From an uncultured Chryseobacterium sp. (GTDB lineage Bacteria; Bacteroidota; Bacteroidia; Flavobacteriales; Weeksellaceae): a stretch of 64,000 bases of DNA. Each line of letters begins with the position of its first letter. The stretch's first letter is position 1. The stretch spans positions 1 to 64,000 of the forward strand of contig CAJYLH010000027.1 in assembly GCA_913775525.1 (NCBI GenBank), in the 5' to 3' direction. The notes beneath the pieces were generated by a model. The model was not told the origin of the DNA. It worked only from the letters and a program-made list of their open reading frames with translations, and searched no databases. Shown here in pieces: positions 44,743 to 52,709 of the stretch. The position numbers and the translations under genes are program-made.

Positions 44743-45828
44743 ATGTCTAAATCGTTAGTCCCTAAACTAGAAGCAATAAAACAAAGATATAATGAGGTGG
44801 CAGACCTTATTATCCAGCCCGATGTGATCTCGGATCAGAAAAGATACTCTGCTCTGAACAAAGAATACAGCGACCTGGGAAAGATCGTAAGGGTTTATGA
44901 CCAGTATAAATCTGCTTTGGATACGATTGAGGAATCCGATGAAATTATTGCAGACGGATCAGACAGGGATCTTGTAGACCTGGCTAAAATGGAAAAAATG
45001 GAAGCCCAGGAAAAGATTCCGGGATTGGAAGAAGAACTTAAAGTGTTGCTGATTCCTAAAGATCCTGCCGATGATAAAAACGTTATTGTGGAATTGCGTG
45101 CAGGAACCGGAGGCGATGAAGCCGCTATTTTTGTGGAAGACATTTACCGGATGTATACCATGTATTTCAAATCGAAAGGCTGGAGGCATGAGGTAACCGA
45201 TACCAATGAAGCGGCGAAAGGGTACAAGGAACTCATCATGAAAGTGGAAGGGGAAGGCGTTTATGGAATCATGAAGTTTGAATCCGGAGTTCACCGGGTG
45301 CAGCGTGTGCCTGAAACAGAATCCCAGGGAAGGGTACATACCTCAGCGATTACCATTGCAGTACTTCCGGAGGCAGAAGAAGTGGATGTGGAAATTAATC
45401 CGGCCGATATTGAAATGCAGACTTCCCGTTCAGGAGGAGCAGGAGGACAGAACGTAAACAAGGTGGAAACCAAAGTTCAGCTGACCCATAAGCCGTCCGG
45501 ATTGGTGGTAGTCTGTCAGCAGGCACGTTCTCAGCTGGCGAACCGTGAACTTGCGATGGAAATGCTCCGTGCTAAACTTTATGATATCAAACTTCAGGAA
45601 GTTCAGGGAGATATTGCTGCCCAGAGAAAAACCATGGTATCTACCGGAGACCGTTCGGCAAAGATTAAAACATACAACTATCCTCAGGGAAGAGTAACGG
45701 ACCACAGGATCAACAAATCCATGTATAACCTCGATGCCTACATGAACGGAGACATCTCTGAAATGATAGATGCTGTAATTATGGCAGAAAATGCTGAAAA
45801 AATGAAGGGAGAAGAAGAAAATCTATAA
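44743..45828 (+). CDS. prfA: peptide chain release factor 1
   Basis: The 361-residue factor ends translation at UAA and UAG. The stop-codon recognition tripeptide region reads [18 protein letters not shown], with PET in place of the more usual PAT or PVT. The catalytic GGQ lies in [11 protein letters not shown], where the Gln is normally methylated. Length is standard. A second, shorter GGQ protein (PrfH) is encoded at 54801, so this one is the housekeeping factor. Confidence 0.96.
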   Translation: MSKSLVPKLEAIKQRYNEVADLIIQPDVISDQKRYSALNKEYSDLGKIVRVYDQYKSALDTIEESDEIIADGSDRDLVDLAKMEKMEAQEKIPGLEEELKVLLIPKDPADDKNVIVELRAGTGGDEAAIFVEDIYRMYTMYFKSKGWRHEVTDTNEAAKGYKELIMKVEGEGVYGIMKFESGVHRVQRVPETESQGRVHTSAITIAVLPEAEEVDVEINPADIEMQTSRSGGAGGQNVNKVETKVQLTHKPSGLVVVCQQARSQLANRELAMEMLRAKLYDIKLQEVQGDIAAQRKTMVSTGDRSAKIKTYNYPQGRVTDHRINKSMYNLDAYMNGDISEMIDAVIMAENAEKMKGEEENL

Positions 45829-45853
45829 AAATATTCTATATTTATACCTTAAT

Positions 45854-45882
45854 GACTCTTGTTGATCAGGAGTCTTTTTTTT
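45854..45882 (+). terminator. terminator of prfA
   Basis: GACTCTT (45854-45860) pairs with AGGAGTC (45868-45874, one wobble), followed by eight T. Confidence 0.8.
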
Positions 45883-45904
45883 GAGTTATAATTAAAGTTA
45901 AGCT

Positions 45905-46561
45905 ATGAAAAAGTGTAGAGTATTTTTTATGCTCCTGGTGATGCTGTGTGTTCAGCAGCTACAGGCGCAGGATCCCGTTTTAAAACCTGAAAAGGTATTT
46001 CAGTTGTACTTTAATGCCTATGTCAGGTATGATAATCCATCGCTCGATGAGCTCAATGCCTATAACAGCCGGTTTCTGGACACTGAAAGCATCCGGGACC
46101 AGACTTTCAGCGATAAGGTGGATCATCTTACTGAAATTTTCCTTTCCACCCTTTCGGGTCAGGTGGCAGAAGCCTGCCGGCCGGATGCCAGAAATTACTT
46201 TACCGTATTAATGGATCAACTTAAGAATGCAGACTATCAGATCAAAAGCATATCGGATATTGACGATAAACAGCTTGCAGGAAAGAAAGTAACGGAAATC
46301 ATGTATCAGGTACATGTTAAAGTACCATCTAAAATGCTGGGCATGAAGGGAAAAGACATCAGTAAACTCAGTATTGCTGAAATGAAGGAGTACCTTAAAA
46401 ACCTTACCTCGCATTTTAAAAAAGCTGATAAGCAGGTCGAGATTTCCAATACCTTCAGATTGTACCAGAAATATAAAGACGGGGATCTATATTATTGGAA
46501 TGGCGGACCGGAATCCCTGTCATGGAACCTGGAAGAGGCCTATTTTAAAAATATAAATTAA
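45905..46561 (+). CDS. secreted protein of unknown function
   Basis: The 218-residue protein has a signal peptide (MKKCRVFFMLLVMLCVQQLQAQ) and a soluble, mostly helical mature part with scattered charged residues and an aromatic C-terminus (DLYYWNGGPESLSWNLEEAYF). No Cys in the mature part except one, and no lipobox. I do not recognise a family. It is monocistronic between terminators at 45854 and 46563. Confidence 0.75.
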   Translation: MKKCRVFFMLLVMLCVQQLQAQDPVLKPEKVFQLYFNAYVRYDNPSLDELNAYNSRFLDTESIRDQTFSDKVDHLTEIFLSTLSGQVAEACRPDARNYFTVLMDQLKNADYQIKSISDIDDKQLAGKKVTEIMYQVHVKVPSKMLGMKGKDISKLSIAEMKEYLKNLTSHFKKADKQVEISNTFRLYQKYKDGDLYYWNGGPESLSWNLEEAYFKNIN

Positions 46562-46562
46562 C

Positions 46563-46596
46563 TGCTGCTTTTGTCTGTAGAAGGGCAGCTTTTTTA
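46563..46596 (+). terminator. terminator after the 45905 gene
   Basis: GCTGCTT pairs with GGGCAGC through two wobble pairs, followed by six T. Confidence 0.6.
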
Positions 46597-46612
46597 TGTC
46601 CCATACTTTCCT

Positions 46613-46620
46613 TATTTTTG
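46613..46620 (+). promoter_or_regulatory. -7 element of the prolyl oligopeptidase gene
   Basis: TATTTTTG matches TAnnTTTG and ends one base before an ATG at 46621. A transcript from here would start near 46626, leaving the ATG at 46636 as the usable start. Confidence 0.5.
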
Positions 46621-46635
46621 ATGAAATCCTTTCAC

Positions 46636-48741
46636 ATGAATTTTAAACCCATATTACTGACAGCCGGAATTCTGTATTCCGCTTCTTTCTATTCTCAGAA
46701 AATGAATTATCCTAAAGCATTAAAAGGAAACCAGACCGATACGTATTTCGGAACCGCAGTACAGGATCCGTTCCGGGATCTCGAAAATGATTCCCAGGCC
46801 ACAAAAAAGTGGGTGGATGAAGAAGTGGCCTACAGCCAGAGCTACCTTTCTAAAATCCCGTTCCGGGAACAGATTAAGGATCAGCTGAGGGATATCTGGA
46901 ACTATGAAAAAATTTCAGCACCGTTTAAAGAAGGGGATTATACATACTATTATAAAAACAATGGCTTACAGGCGCAATCTGTCCTGTACAGAACCAATAA
47001 CAAAACCAAGGCAACGGAAATATTCCTGGACCCGAACAAGTTCTCCGATAAAGGCACTACGTCACTGGCTCAGCTTTCATTCAATAAAAAAGGAAACCTT
47101 GCAGCCTATTCTATTTCTGAGGGCGGGAGCGACTGGAATAAAATCATCATCCTGAATGCCGTTACCGGAAAACAGATGGATGATACCCTGACTGATGTGA
47201 AATTCAGCGGGATTTCCTGGCAGGGCGACGAAGGCTTCTATTATTCAAGCTACGATAAGCCTAAAGAAGGAACTGTACTTTCCGGAATGACGGATAAACA
47301 TAAGGTTTACTTTCATAAGCTGGGTACAAAACAGTCGGAAGACCAATTGATTTTCGGCGGTGAAAAGACACCGAGGAGATACCTGGGAGCAGGCGTTTCC
47401 GAAGACCAGAGGTACCTGATTATTTCTGCTGCTAATGCTACGAATGGCAATGAGCTGTATATTAAAGATTTAAAGAAAGGCGGCGATTTTGTGCAGGTCG
47501 TTAAAGGATTTGATATCAATGCCAGTATTGTAGATACCGATGGCGATAATCTGTATATTTTTACAGATAAGGATGCACCCAATATGCGTCTCGTGAAAAC
47601 CAGCATCAAAAATCCGACTCCGGAAAACTGGAAGGACATAATCCCGGAAACTGAAAATGTTCTGGGCATCTCTACCGGAGGAGGATACTTCTTTGCTACC
47701 TATATGGTGGATGCTGTGGATCAGGTAAAGCAGCTGGACAGGAATGGAAAGCTCATCCGGGAAATTACACTTCCGGGAAAAGGGAATGTGGCAGGTTTCG
47801 GCGGTAAAAAAGAAGAAAAAGAACTGTATTACTCATTCAGCAATTATATCACGCCCGGAACTACGTATAAATTTAATGCAGATTCAGGAAAATCAGAAGT
47901 ATATCAAAAGCCGAAGGTAAAATTTAATCCGGATGAATATGTTTCCGAACAGGTATTTTATACTTCCAAAGACGGAACAAAAATCCCGATGATGATCAGC
48001 TACAAAAAAGGCATCAAGATGGACGGTAAAAACCCTACGATGCTTTATTCTTACGGCGGGTTCAACATTAGCCTGCAGCCTGCCTTTTCCGTAGTAAACG
48101 CTATCTGGATGGAAAACGGGGGTATCTATGCCGTACCGAACATCCGCGGCGGCGGTGAATACGGTAAGAAATGGCATGATGCAGGGACCAAGATGCAGAA
48201 GAAAAATGTTTTTGAAGACTTCATTGCAGCCGGAGAATATTTGCAGAGCAAAGGCTATACTTCAAAACAGTATATGGCCCTTTCGGGAAGGTCAAACGGC
48301 GGATTACTGGTAGGCGCTACCATGACCATGCGTCCGGACCTTGCCAAAGTGGCTTTCCCGGGAGTAGGCGTTCTTGATATGCTGAGGTACAATAAATTCA
48401 CAGCCGGTGCAGGATGGTCCTATGATTACGGAACAGCAGAAGACAGCAAAGAAATGTTTGACTACCTCAAATCCTATTCGCCGGTTCATAATGTAAAAGC
48501 CGGAACCTGCTATCCGTCCACCATGATCATTACCAGTGATCATGATGACAGGGTAGTACCTGCGCATTCATTCAAATTCGGTGCGGAACTCCAGGAAAAG
48601 CAGGCTTGCAGCAACCCGATCCTTTTGCGGATTGAGAAAAACGCCGGTCATGGCGCAGGAAGATCTACGGAACAGGTTATTGGTGAAAATGCGGATCTGA
48701 TCTCCTTTGCGTTGTATGAGATGGGGATTAAAAAACTTTGA
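46636..48741 (+). CDS. S9 family prolyl oligopeptidase
   Basis: The 701-residue secreted peptidase has a short signal peptide, an N-terminal beta-propeller (about 70-410) and a C-terminal alpha/beta-hydrolase domain. The triad is visible as Ser in LSGRSNGGLLVG, Asp in SDHDDRVVPAHS and His in KNAGHGAG. Such enzymes cleave after proline in short peptides in the periplasm. Upstream ATG (46621) and TTG (46618) starts are in frame, but the promoter -7 element at 46613-46620 would put them before or at the transcript start. I therefore prefer 46636. Confidence 0.9.
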   Translation: MNFKPILLTAGILYSASFYSQKMNYPKALKGNQTDTYFGTAVQDPFRDLENDSQATKKWVDEEVAYSQSYLSKIPFREQIKDQLRDIWNYEKISAPFKEGDYTYYYKNNGLQAQSVLYRTNNKTKATEIFLDPNKFSDKGTTSLAQLSFNKKGNLAAYSISEGGSDWNKIIILNAVTGKQMDDTLTDVKFSGISWQGDEGFYYSSYDKPKEGTVLSGMTDKHKVYFHKLGTKQSEDQLIFGGEKTPRRYLGAGVSEDQRYLIISAANATNGNELYIKDLKKGGDFVQVVKGFDINASIVDTDGDNLYIFTDKDAPNMRLVKTSIKNPTPENWKDIIPETENVLGISTGGGYFFATYMVDAVDQVKQLDRNGKLIREITLPGKGNVAGFGGKKEEKELYYSFSNYITPGTTYKFNADSGKSEVYQKPKVKFNPDEYVSEQVFYTSKDGTKIPMMISYKKGIKMDGKNPTMLYSYGGFNISLQPAFSVVNAIWMENGGIYAVPNIRGGGEYGKKWHDAGTKMQKKNVFEDFIAAGEYLQSKGYTSKQYMALSGRSNGGLLVGATMTMRPDLAKVAFPGVGVLDMLRYNKFTAGAGWSYDYGTAEDSKEMFDYLKSYSPVHNVKAGTCYPSTMIITSDHDDRVVPAHSFKFGAELQEKQACSNPILLRIEKNAGHGAGRSTEQVIGENADLISFALYEMGIKKL

Positions 48742-48773
48742 TATATTAGTATTAGAATAAAAACAAAAAAATT

Positions 48774-49352
48774 ATGAAAAAATTATTATCATTTTCTTCT
48801 TGTGCAGTGTTTATGTTTTTGATCAATTCTTGTAACGGTTCAGATCTCCAAAATGATAGTCATGAGGATTTTCAATCAATACAATCTAAGCATTTAGGCA
48901 GTAAGTCAAAAACTACATTGAGTGATGAAAATTACGTTACCCCTGTTATTTTTATTGATCAATCTTCAATAAATAATGATAGCTCACCATGTAATAAGTA
49001 TAGGCTGTATGCCAGTTCGGATGTTCTATCTGTAAATAACAGACAAGTAAATATTGTAATTATCAGCAATAATACCATTATTGAAGGTAAAACTTTTACC
49101 ATTCCGGCAGGACAATATGTTTCACAAACATTAGATATTTTTAAGACAGCAAATAAAAGTTATGGAAATATTGAAGTAAAAATAAATACAATTAAAGAGA
49201 ACGGTACTGTAACAAATGATTATGAACTAAAATCAATTGATACTGATGTTAATAATTGCTATCAAAGTACTCCAGCATTACCTGCACCAGAAAATCCTGA
49301 TTGTACAGATAATAATCATAATGGCTACCCGGATTGTTATGAATCCCACTAA
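48774..49352 (+). CDS. AT-rich lipoprotein with a C-terminal calcium-type repeat
   Basis: The 192-residue product has a lipobox (MFLINSCNG) and a mature part rich in Asn, Ser and Ile. It is clearly more AT-rich than its neighbours, which suggests recent transfer. The last 20 residues contain DCTDNNHNGYPDCYE, resembling a single thrombospondin type 3-like or dockerin-like calcium repeat bounded by two Cys. Otherwise I see no family. It starts 32 bases after the peptidase gene and ends at a strong terminator. Confidence 0.7.
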   Translation: MKKLLSFSSCAVFMFLINSCNGSDLQNDSHEDFQSIQSKHLGSKSKTTLSDENYVTPVIFIDQSSINNDSSPCNKYRLYASSDVLSVNNRQVNIVIISNNTIIEGKTFTIPAGQYVSQTLDIFKTANKSYGNIEVKINTIKENGTVTNDYELKSIDTDVNNCYQSTPALPAPENPDCTDNNHNGYPDCYESH

Positions 49353-49377
49353 AGCCACATAGAATTAACCAAATATT

Positions 49378-49402
49378 AAGCGTCATACTTGACGCTTTTT
49401 TT
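49378..49402 (+). terminator. terminator after the AT-rich lipoprotein gene
   Basis: AAGCGTCA (49378-49385) pairs with TGACGCTT (49390-49397), loop TACT, followed by a T run. Confidence 0.85.
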
Positions 49403-49469
49403 ATAGAAATTAATGAAAATGTATTCTCCCGAAAATGTGTAATTTTAGCCAGACAATAAATCTGACATT

Positions 49470-51596
49470 ATGAGAAGAGAAGTTCAGAACAAAACTCCTC
49501 AATTTACCATATCTGAAAAAAACAGGAAAATCTATTCCTTTGAAAAAGACGGGCTTCAGCTGAAGTCATCTTATCATGCAGGAGATATCAAAGATCAGTC
49601 GCTTACACAGACTGCGCCCGGTATAGCCCCCTACCTTAGGGGACCGTATTCCACCATGTACGTTCAGAAACCGTGGACCATCCGTCAGTATGCCGGATTT
49701 TCAACGGCCGAGGAATCCAATGCCTTTTACAGGAGGAATCTTGCTGCCGGGCAGAAGGGGCTTTCCGTAGCATTCGACCTGGCAACGCACAGAGGCTATG
49801 ATTCCGATCATGCTAGAGTGGTGGGAGATGTGGGGAAAGCAGGTGTAGCAATTGATTCTGTGGAGGATATGAAGATTCTTTTCAATGAAATCCCTTTGGA
49901 TCAGATTTCCGTATCTATGACCATGAACGGGGCCGTACTTCCGGTTCTGGCTTTCTATATTGTGGCGGCCGAAGAGCAGGGCGTGCAGCAGGATCAGCTT
50001 TCGGGGACGATTCAGAATGACATCCTGAAAGAATTCATGGTACGGAATACCTACATCTATCCGCCGGCACCATCCATGAAAATTATTGCCGATATTTTTG
50101 AATATACTTCCAGGAACATTCCAAAGTTCAATTCCATCTCCATTTCAGGATACCATATGCAGGAAGCCGGTGCTACTCCAGTTCTGGAAATGGCTTATAC
50201 TCTGGCAGACGGGCTGGAATATGTAAGGACCGGGATAAAGGCAGGTATGAATGTCGATGATTTTGCCCCCAGACTATCCTTTTTCTGGGCCATCGGGATG
50301 AACCACTTTATGGAAATTGCCAAAATGAGGGCTGCCAGATATATCTGGGCGACCTTGCTGAAACAGTTCAATCCCCAGAATCCTAAATCTTTAGCCTTAA
50401 GAACCCATTCCCAGACTTCCGGATGGTCACTGACGGAGCAGGAACCGTTCAATAATATCACAAGGACTGCTATCGAGGCCCTTTCTTCAGCTTTGGGCGG
50501 AACCCAGTCGTTGCACACCAATGCACTGGACGAAGCTATTGCACTTCCTACAGATTATTCCGCAAAAATTGCCAGGAATACCCAGATTATTCTCCAGCAG
50601 GAAAGTGGGATCTGCGATGTCGTAGATCCGATGGGAGGAAGCCATCTTGTGGAAAGCCTTACCCAGCAGATGATTGAGGAAGCTATGAAATACATTGATG
50701 AAGTAGAGCAGGAAGGCGGAATGACCAAAGCCATAGAAGCCGGGATCCCGAAGATGAGGATTGAAGAAGCCGCAGCAAGAAAGCAGGCTAAGATAGACAG
50801 CGGTGAGGAATTCATCATTGGGGTCAATTCGTTCAGGTCTGCCCTGAAGCAGGGTGAAATAGAAATCCTGGACATTGATAATACGGAAGTCCGCAGGAAG
50901 CAGATCGAACGTTTAAATACCATAAAATCAGAAAGAAATACAGATGCTGTCGAAGAAATCCTCCGTGCCATCCGTGAAAGTGCCGGCACAGGAAAAGGAA
51001 ACCTCCTGGAGCTCTGCATTGAGGCGGCACGCAGGAGAGTGACGCTTGGGGAAATGAGTGATGCAATGGAAGAGAGCTTCGGTAGGTACAAAGCCAACAT
51101 CAGGACTATTTCAGGAGTATATGCCATGAATGCAGGAAAAAACGAATACTTTGAAAAAGCACTTGCCCTGACCAGGAAATTTGAAGAGGAAGAAGGAAGG
51201 CGGCCGAGGCTGATGGTAGCCAAAATGGGGCAGGACGGTCACGATAGGGGAGCCAAAGTAGTGGCAACCGCATTTGCCGACATGGGATTTGACGTCGATG
51301 TCGCACCGCTGTTCCAGACCCCGGAAGAGGTGGCGAAGCAGGCGGTGGAAAACGACATCCACATCCTTGGGGTTTCATCACTCGCAGCAGGCCACAAAAC
51401 GCTGGTTCCGCAGGTAGTGGAAGAGTTGAAAAAGCTTGGGGCAGACGATATCGAAATTGTTGTGGGAGGCGTTATTCCGCAGCAGGATTATGAATTCCTG
51501 TATGCGAACGGGGCCGATTTTATCTTCGGGCCGGGAACTAACTTGCCGAAATGTGCCGTGGATATCCTGGAAAAATTCCTGCAACAGAATTCCTGA
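49470..51596 (+). CDS. scpA: methylmalonyl-CoA mutase, large-subunit type
   Basis: The 708-residue B12 enzyme interconverts methylmalonyl-CoA and succinyl-CoA. The N-terminal barrel (about 40-540) has [22 protein letters not shown] and the active-site [14 protein letters not shown]. The C-terminal cobalamin domain (about 575-700) has the lower-ligand motif DGHDRGAK. No small-subunit gene precedes it; it may act alone like the homodimeric type, or the partner may be elsewhere. The chaperone GTPase gene meaB is 5.3 kb downstream, past the rtcB/prfH block. Confidence 0.94.
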   Translation: MRREVQNKTPQFTISEKNRKIYSFEKDGLQLKSSYHAGDIKDQSLTQTAPGIAPYLRGPYSTMYVQKPWTIRQYAGFSTAEESNAFYRRNLAAGQKGLSVAFDLATHRGYDSDHARVVGDVGKAGVAIDSVEDMKILFNEIPLDQISVSMTMNGAVLPVLAFYIVAAEEQGVQQDQLSGTIQNDILKEFMVRNTYIYPPAPSMKIIADIFEYTSRNIPKFNSISISGYHMQEAGATPVLEMAYTLADGLEYVRTGIKAGMNVDDFAPRLSFFWAIGMNHFMEIAKMRAARYIWATLLKQFNPQNPKSLALRTHSQTSGWSLTEQEPFNNITRTAIEALSSALGGTQSLHTNALDEAIALPTDYSAKIARNTQIILQQESGICDVVDPMGGSHLVESLTQQMIEEAMKYIDEVEQEGGMTKAIEAGIPKMRIEEAAARKQAKIDSGEEFIIGVNSFRSALKQGEIEILDIDNTEVRRKQIERLNTIKSERNTDAVEEILRAIRESAGTGKGNLLELCIEAARRRVTLGEMSDAMEESFGRYKANIRTISGVYAMNAGKNEYFEKALALTRKFEEEEGRRPRLMVAKMGQDGHDRGAKVVATAFADMGFDVDVAPLFQTPEEVAKQAVENDIHILGVSSLAAGHKTLVPQVVEELKKLGADDIEIVVGGVIPQQDYEFLYANGADFIFGPGTNLPKCAVDILEKFLQQNS

Positions 51597-51642
51597 AACA
51601 TAAGTTGTACGCTTTTTGTATAGATAATCAAAAATATTAATT

Positions 51643-52146
51643 ATGGCCTATACAGTAGTTTCAATTTTCCCTTCCGGTGCAGATACCGAAGGAATCAAGA
51701 ATGAATTAAAAAATTATGGATTCAGTGATTCAGATATCATTGTTTCACATTCCACATCAGCCACTGACGTGTCCGGAGAAACCCATCAGAATGACGTAAA
51801 GGACAGAGGATTCTGGGATTTTGTGTTTGCGAACGATGTGGAGGCATTGGATGCTTACCGGAATGAGAGTGCAGGAAAAATCAATATTGTTGTCTATACA
51901 GACAGTCTGGAAGAGGCGCAGAGAGCTAAGAACGTCCTGAATGAAAGAGGTGCAATCCAGGTACAGCGTAAAGGAGCAGAATCCGAAAGCCATGAAAGTG
52001 CGCCGGCAGGCATGTCACAGGAAGTCTATGACGGAATCATCGCCAAAGCAAGGCACAACATCTATTTCCTGGGATCAAACAGGGAAGACAATGAAAATGC
52101 TCGAGGGATGGAAGATGAAATGGACAGCCAAGGCTCAAAAGACTAA
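51643..52146 (+). CDS. YflT-like stress-type protein of unknown function
   Basis: The 167-residue cytoplasmic protein has an N-terminal alpha/beta domain of about 105 residues (AYTVVSIFPSGADTEGIKNELKNYGFSDSDI and KINIVVYTDSLEEAQRAKNVLNERGA). It resembles the general-stress YflT/heat-induced domain, which often binds nothing known. A polar C-terminal tail with GMSQEVYDGIIAKARHNIYFLG and an acidic end follows. I cannot assign a function. A terminator follows 23 bases after the stop. Confidence 0.7.
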   Translation: MAYTVVSIFPSGADTEGIKNELKNYGFSDSDIIVSHSTSATDVSGETHQNDVKDRGFWDFVFANDVEALDAYRNESAGKINIVVYTDSLEEAQRAKNVLNERGAIQVQRKGAESESHESAPAGMSQEVYDGIIAKARHNIYFLGSNREDNENARGMEDEMDSQGSKD

Positions 52147-52168
52147 TGCAACACTAGGATATACCCTA

Positions 52169-52195
52169 AACCTGAATCTTTATTCAGGTTTTTTT
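52169..52195 (+). terminator. terminator isolating the upstream gene
   Basis: AACCTGAAT (52169-52177) pairs perfectly with ATTCAGGTT (52182-52190), loop CTTT, then five more T. It shields the next transcription unit from readthrough. Confidence 0.88.
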
Positions 52196-52206
52196 GATGC
52201 AAAATT

Positions 52207-52235
52207 TTGCATATTCGGAAAAAGCCATATATTTG
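52207..52235 (+). promoter_or_regulatory. promoter of the candidate RNA 52241-52404
   Basis: TTG at 52207-52209, 18 bases, then TATATTTG at 52228-52235. No annotated gene starts within 450 bases. Confidence 0.68.
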
Positions 52236-52276
52236 CATCTGAAAATCAATACTAACCCTTTAAAAATAACGAAGCA

Positions 52277-52354
52277 ATGTTCAAAGCACAACATTTTTCT
52301 ACAGTTGGATTACCGCTTATGGTGGTAAGGCTTCGTGGTTGGGTACATTCTTAG
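52277..52354 (+). CDS. possible 25-residue leader peptide within the candidate RNA
   Basis: ATG at 52277 opens a frame of 25 codons ending at TAG 52352-52354, with the C-terminal half MVVRLRGWVHS. It spans both arms of the predicted hairpins, so ribosome movement would change the RNA fold, as in attenuators. It is not rich in one amino acid, which argues against classical amino-acid attenuation. Coding is unproven. Confidence 0.25.
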   Translation: MFKAQHFSTVGLPLMVVRLRGWVHS

Positions 52355-52376
52355 AACAACAGTACAAATTATACCG

Positions 52377-52404
52377 CCCGGAGCCTACAGGTTCCGGGTT
52401 TTTT
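52377..52404 (+). terminator. strong terminator of the candidate RNA
   Basis: CCCGGAGCC (52377-52385) pairs with GGTTCCGGG (52390-52398, one wobble), loop TACA, followed by six T. Confidence 0.9.
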
Positions 52405-52449
52405 ATTGCGCAATATTCAAAATTAAGTTTAACCCGGATCTTTTTTTTC

Positions 52450-52529
52450 AGGAGCTTTTTCCTGCTTTCCGCTATTACTCCTCGCTCGCCTTTCAGGCTC
52501 GCTGCGGGGTAACCGCTGCAATCAGGGCT
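52450..52529. repeat. extragenic GC-rich repeat-like element
   Basis: An 80-base GC-rich stretch beginning AGGAGCTTTTTCCTGC and ending CAATCAGGGCT stands out in an AT-rich intergenic region. It contains a dyad (TTACTCC 52475-52481 with GGGGTAA 52506-52512). From memory, similar elements with the same ends and a variable middle are scattered between genes in Chryseobacterium and other Flavobacteriales. There is no second copy in this window, so repeat status is recalled, not shown. Confidence 0.5.
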
Positions 52530-52601
52530 AAAAAGGCATCCGCTCAGATGCTGACCATTCATCAGATGGCAGCACTGAACTAAACATTTCGTCGGAAATT
52601 T

Positions 52602-52690
52602 GATATCTGAAATCAGTACCTGATGTCAAAGTCTAACATCTGGAATCTGATGTCTAACATCTCGTATCTGAAATCTGGTATCTGACATCC
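52602..52690. repeat. degenerate short tandem repeats before rtcB
   Basis: The 90 bases before rtcB are built from imperfect copies of words such as ATCTGAAATC, TCTGATGTC and TCTAACATC, recurring about every 11-16 bases. They end 20 bases before the rtcB start codon. They may affect promoter or mRNA structure, or be slippage-prone filler. Confidence 0.6.
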
Positions 52691-52709
52691 GACCCCTAAA
52701 ACAAAAACA

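Larger units (their letters stand above)
52241..52404 (+). ncRNA. candidate structured RNA or leader (about 165 nt) upstream of rtcB
   Basis: Between its own promoter and terminator there is a unit of about 165 bases with no large gene. ACGAAGC (52269-52275) pairs with GCTTCGT (52330-52336). Inside it, TTACCGC (52310-52316) pairs with GGTGGTAA (52322-52328, one wobble) around a five-base loop. A 25-codon ORF (52277-52354) runs through the same stretch. The unit ends in a nine-base-pair terminator (52377-52404). It may be a small RNA, or an attenuating leader for the rtcB operon. I do not recognise an Rfam family. Confidence 0.5.

Noticed and set aside
49353-49469. Cobalamin riboswitch upstream of methylmalonyl-CoA mutase
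   Set aside because: Only 117 bases, mostly a terminator; no B12-box sequence seen.
50555-51223. 222-codon minus-strand frame
   Set aside because: Antisense to methylmalonyl-CoA mutase; Ser- and Arg-rich low-complexity translation.
52241-52404. Candidate RNA as tRNA, tmRNA, SRP RNA or 6S RNA
   Set aside because: No cloverleaf, no SRP tetraloop motif, no long 6S-type bulged helix and no tag-peptide structure are visible.
52335-52583. 82-codon plus-strand frame upstream of rtcB
   Set aside because: It runs through a strong terminator and the GC-rich extragenic element; such frames over this kind of element are usually spurious.
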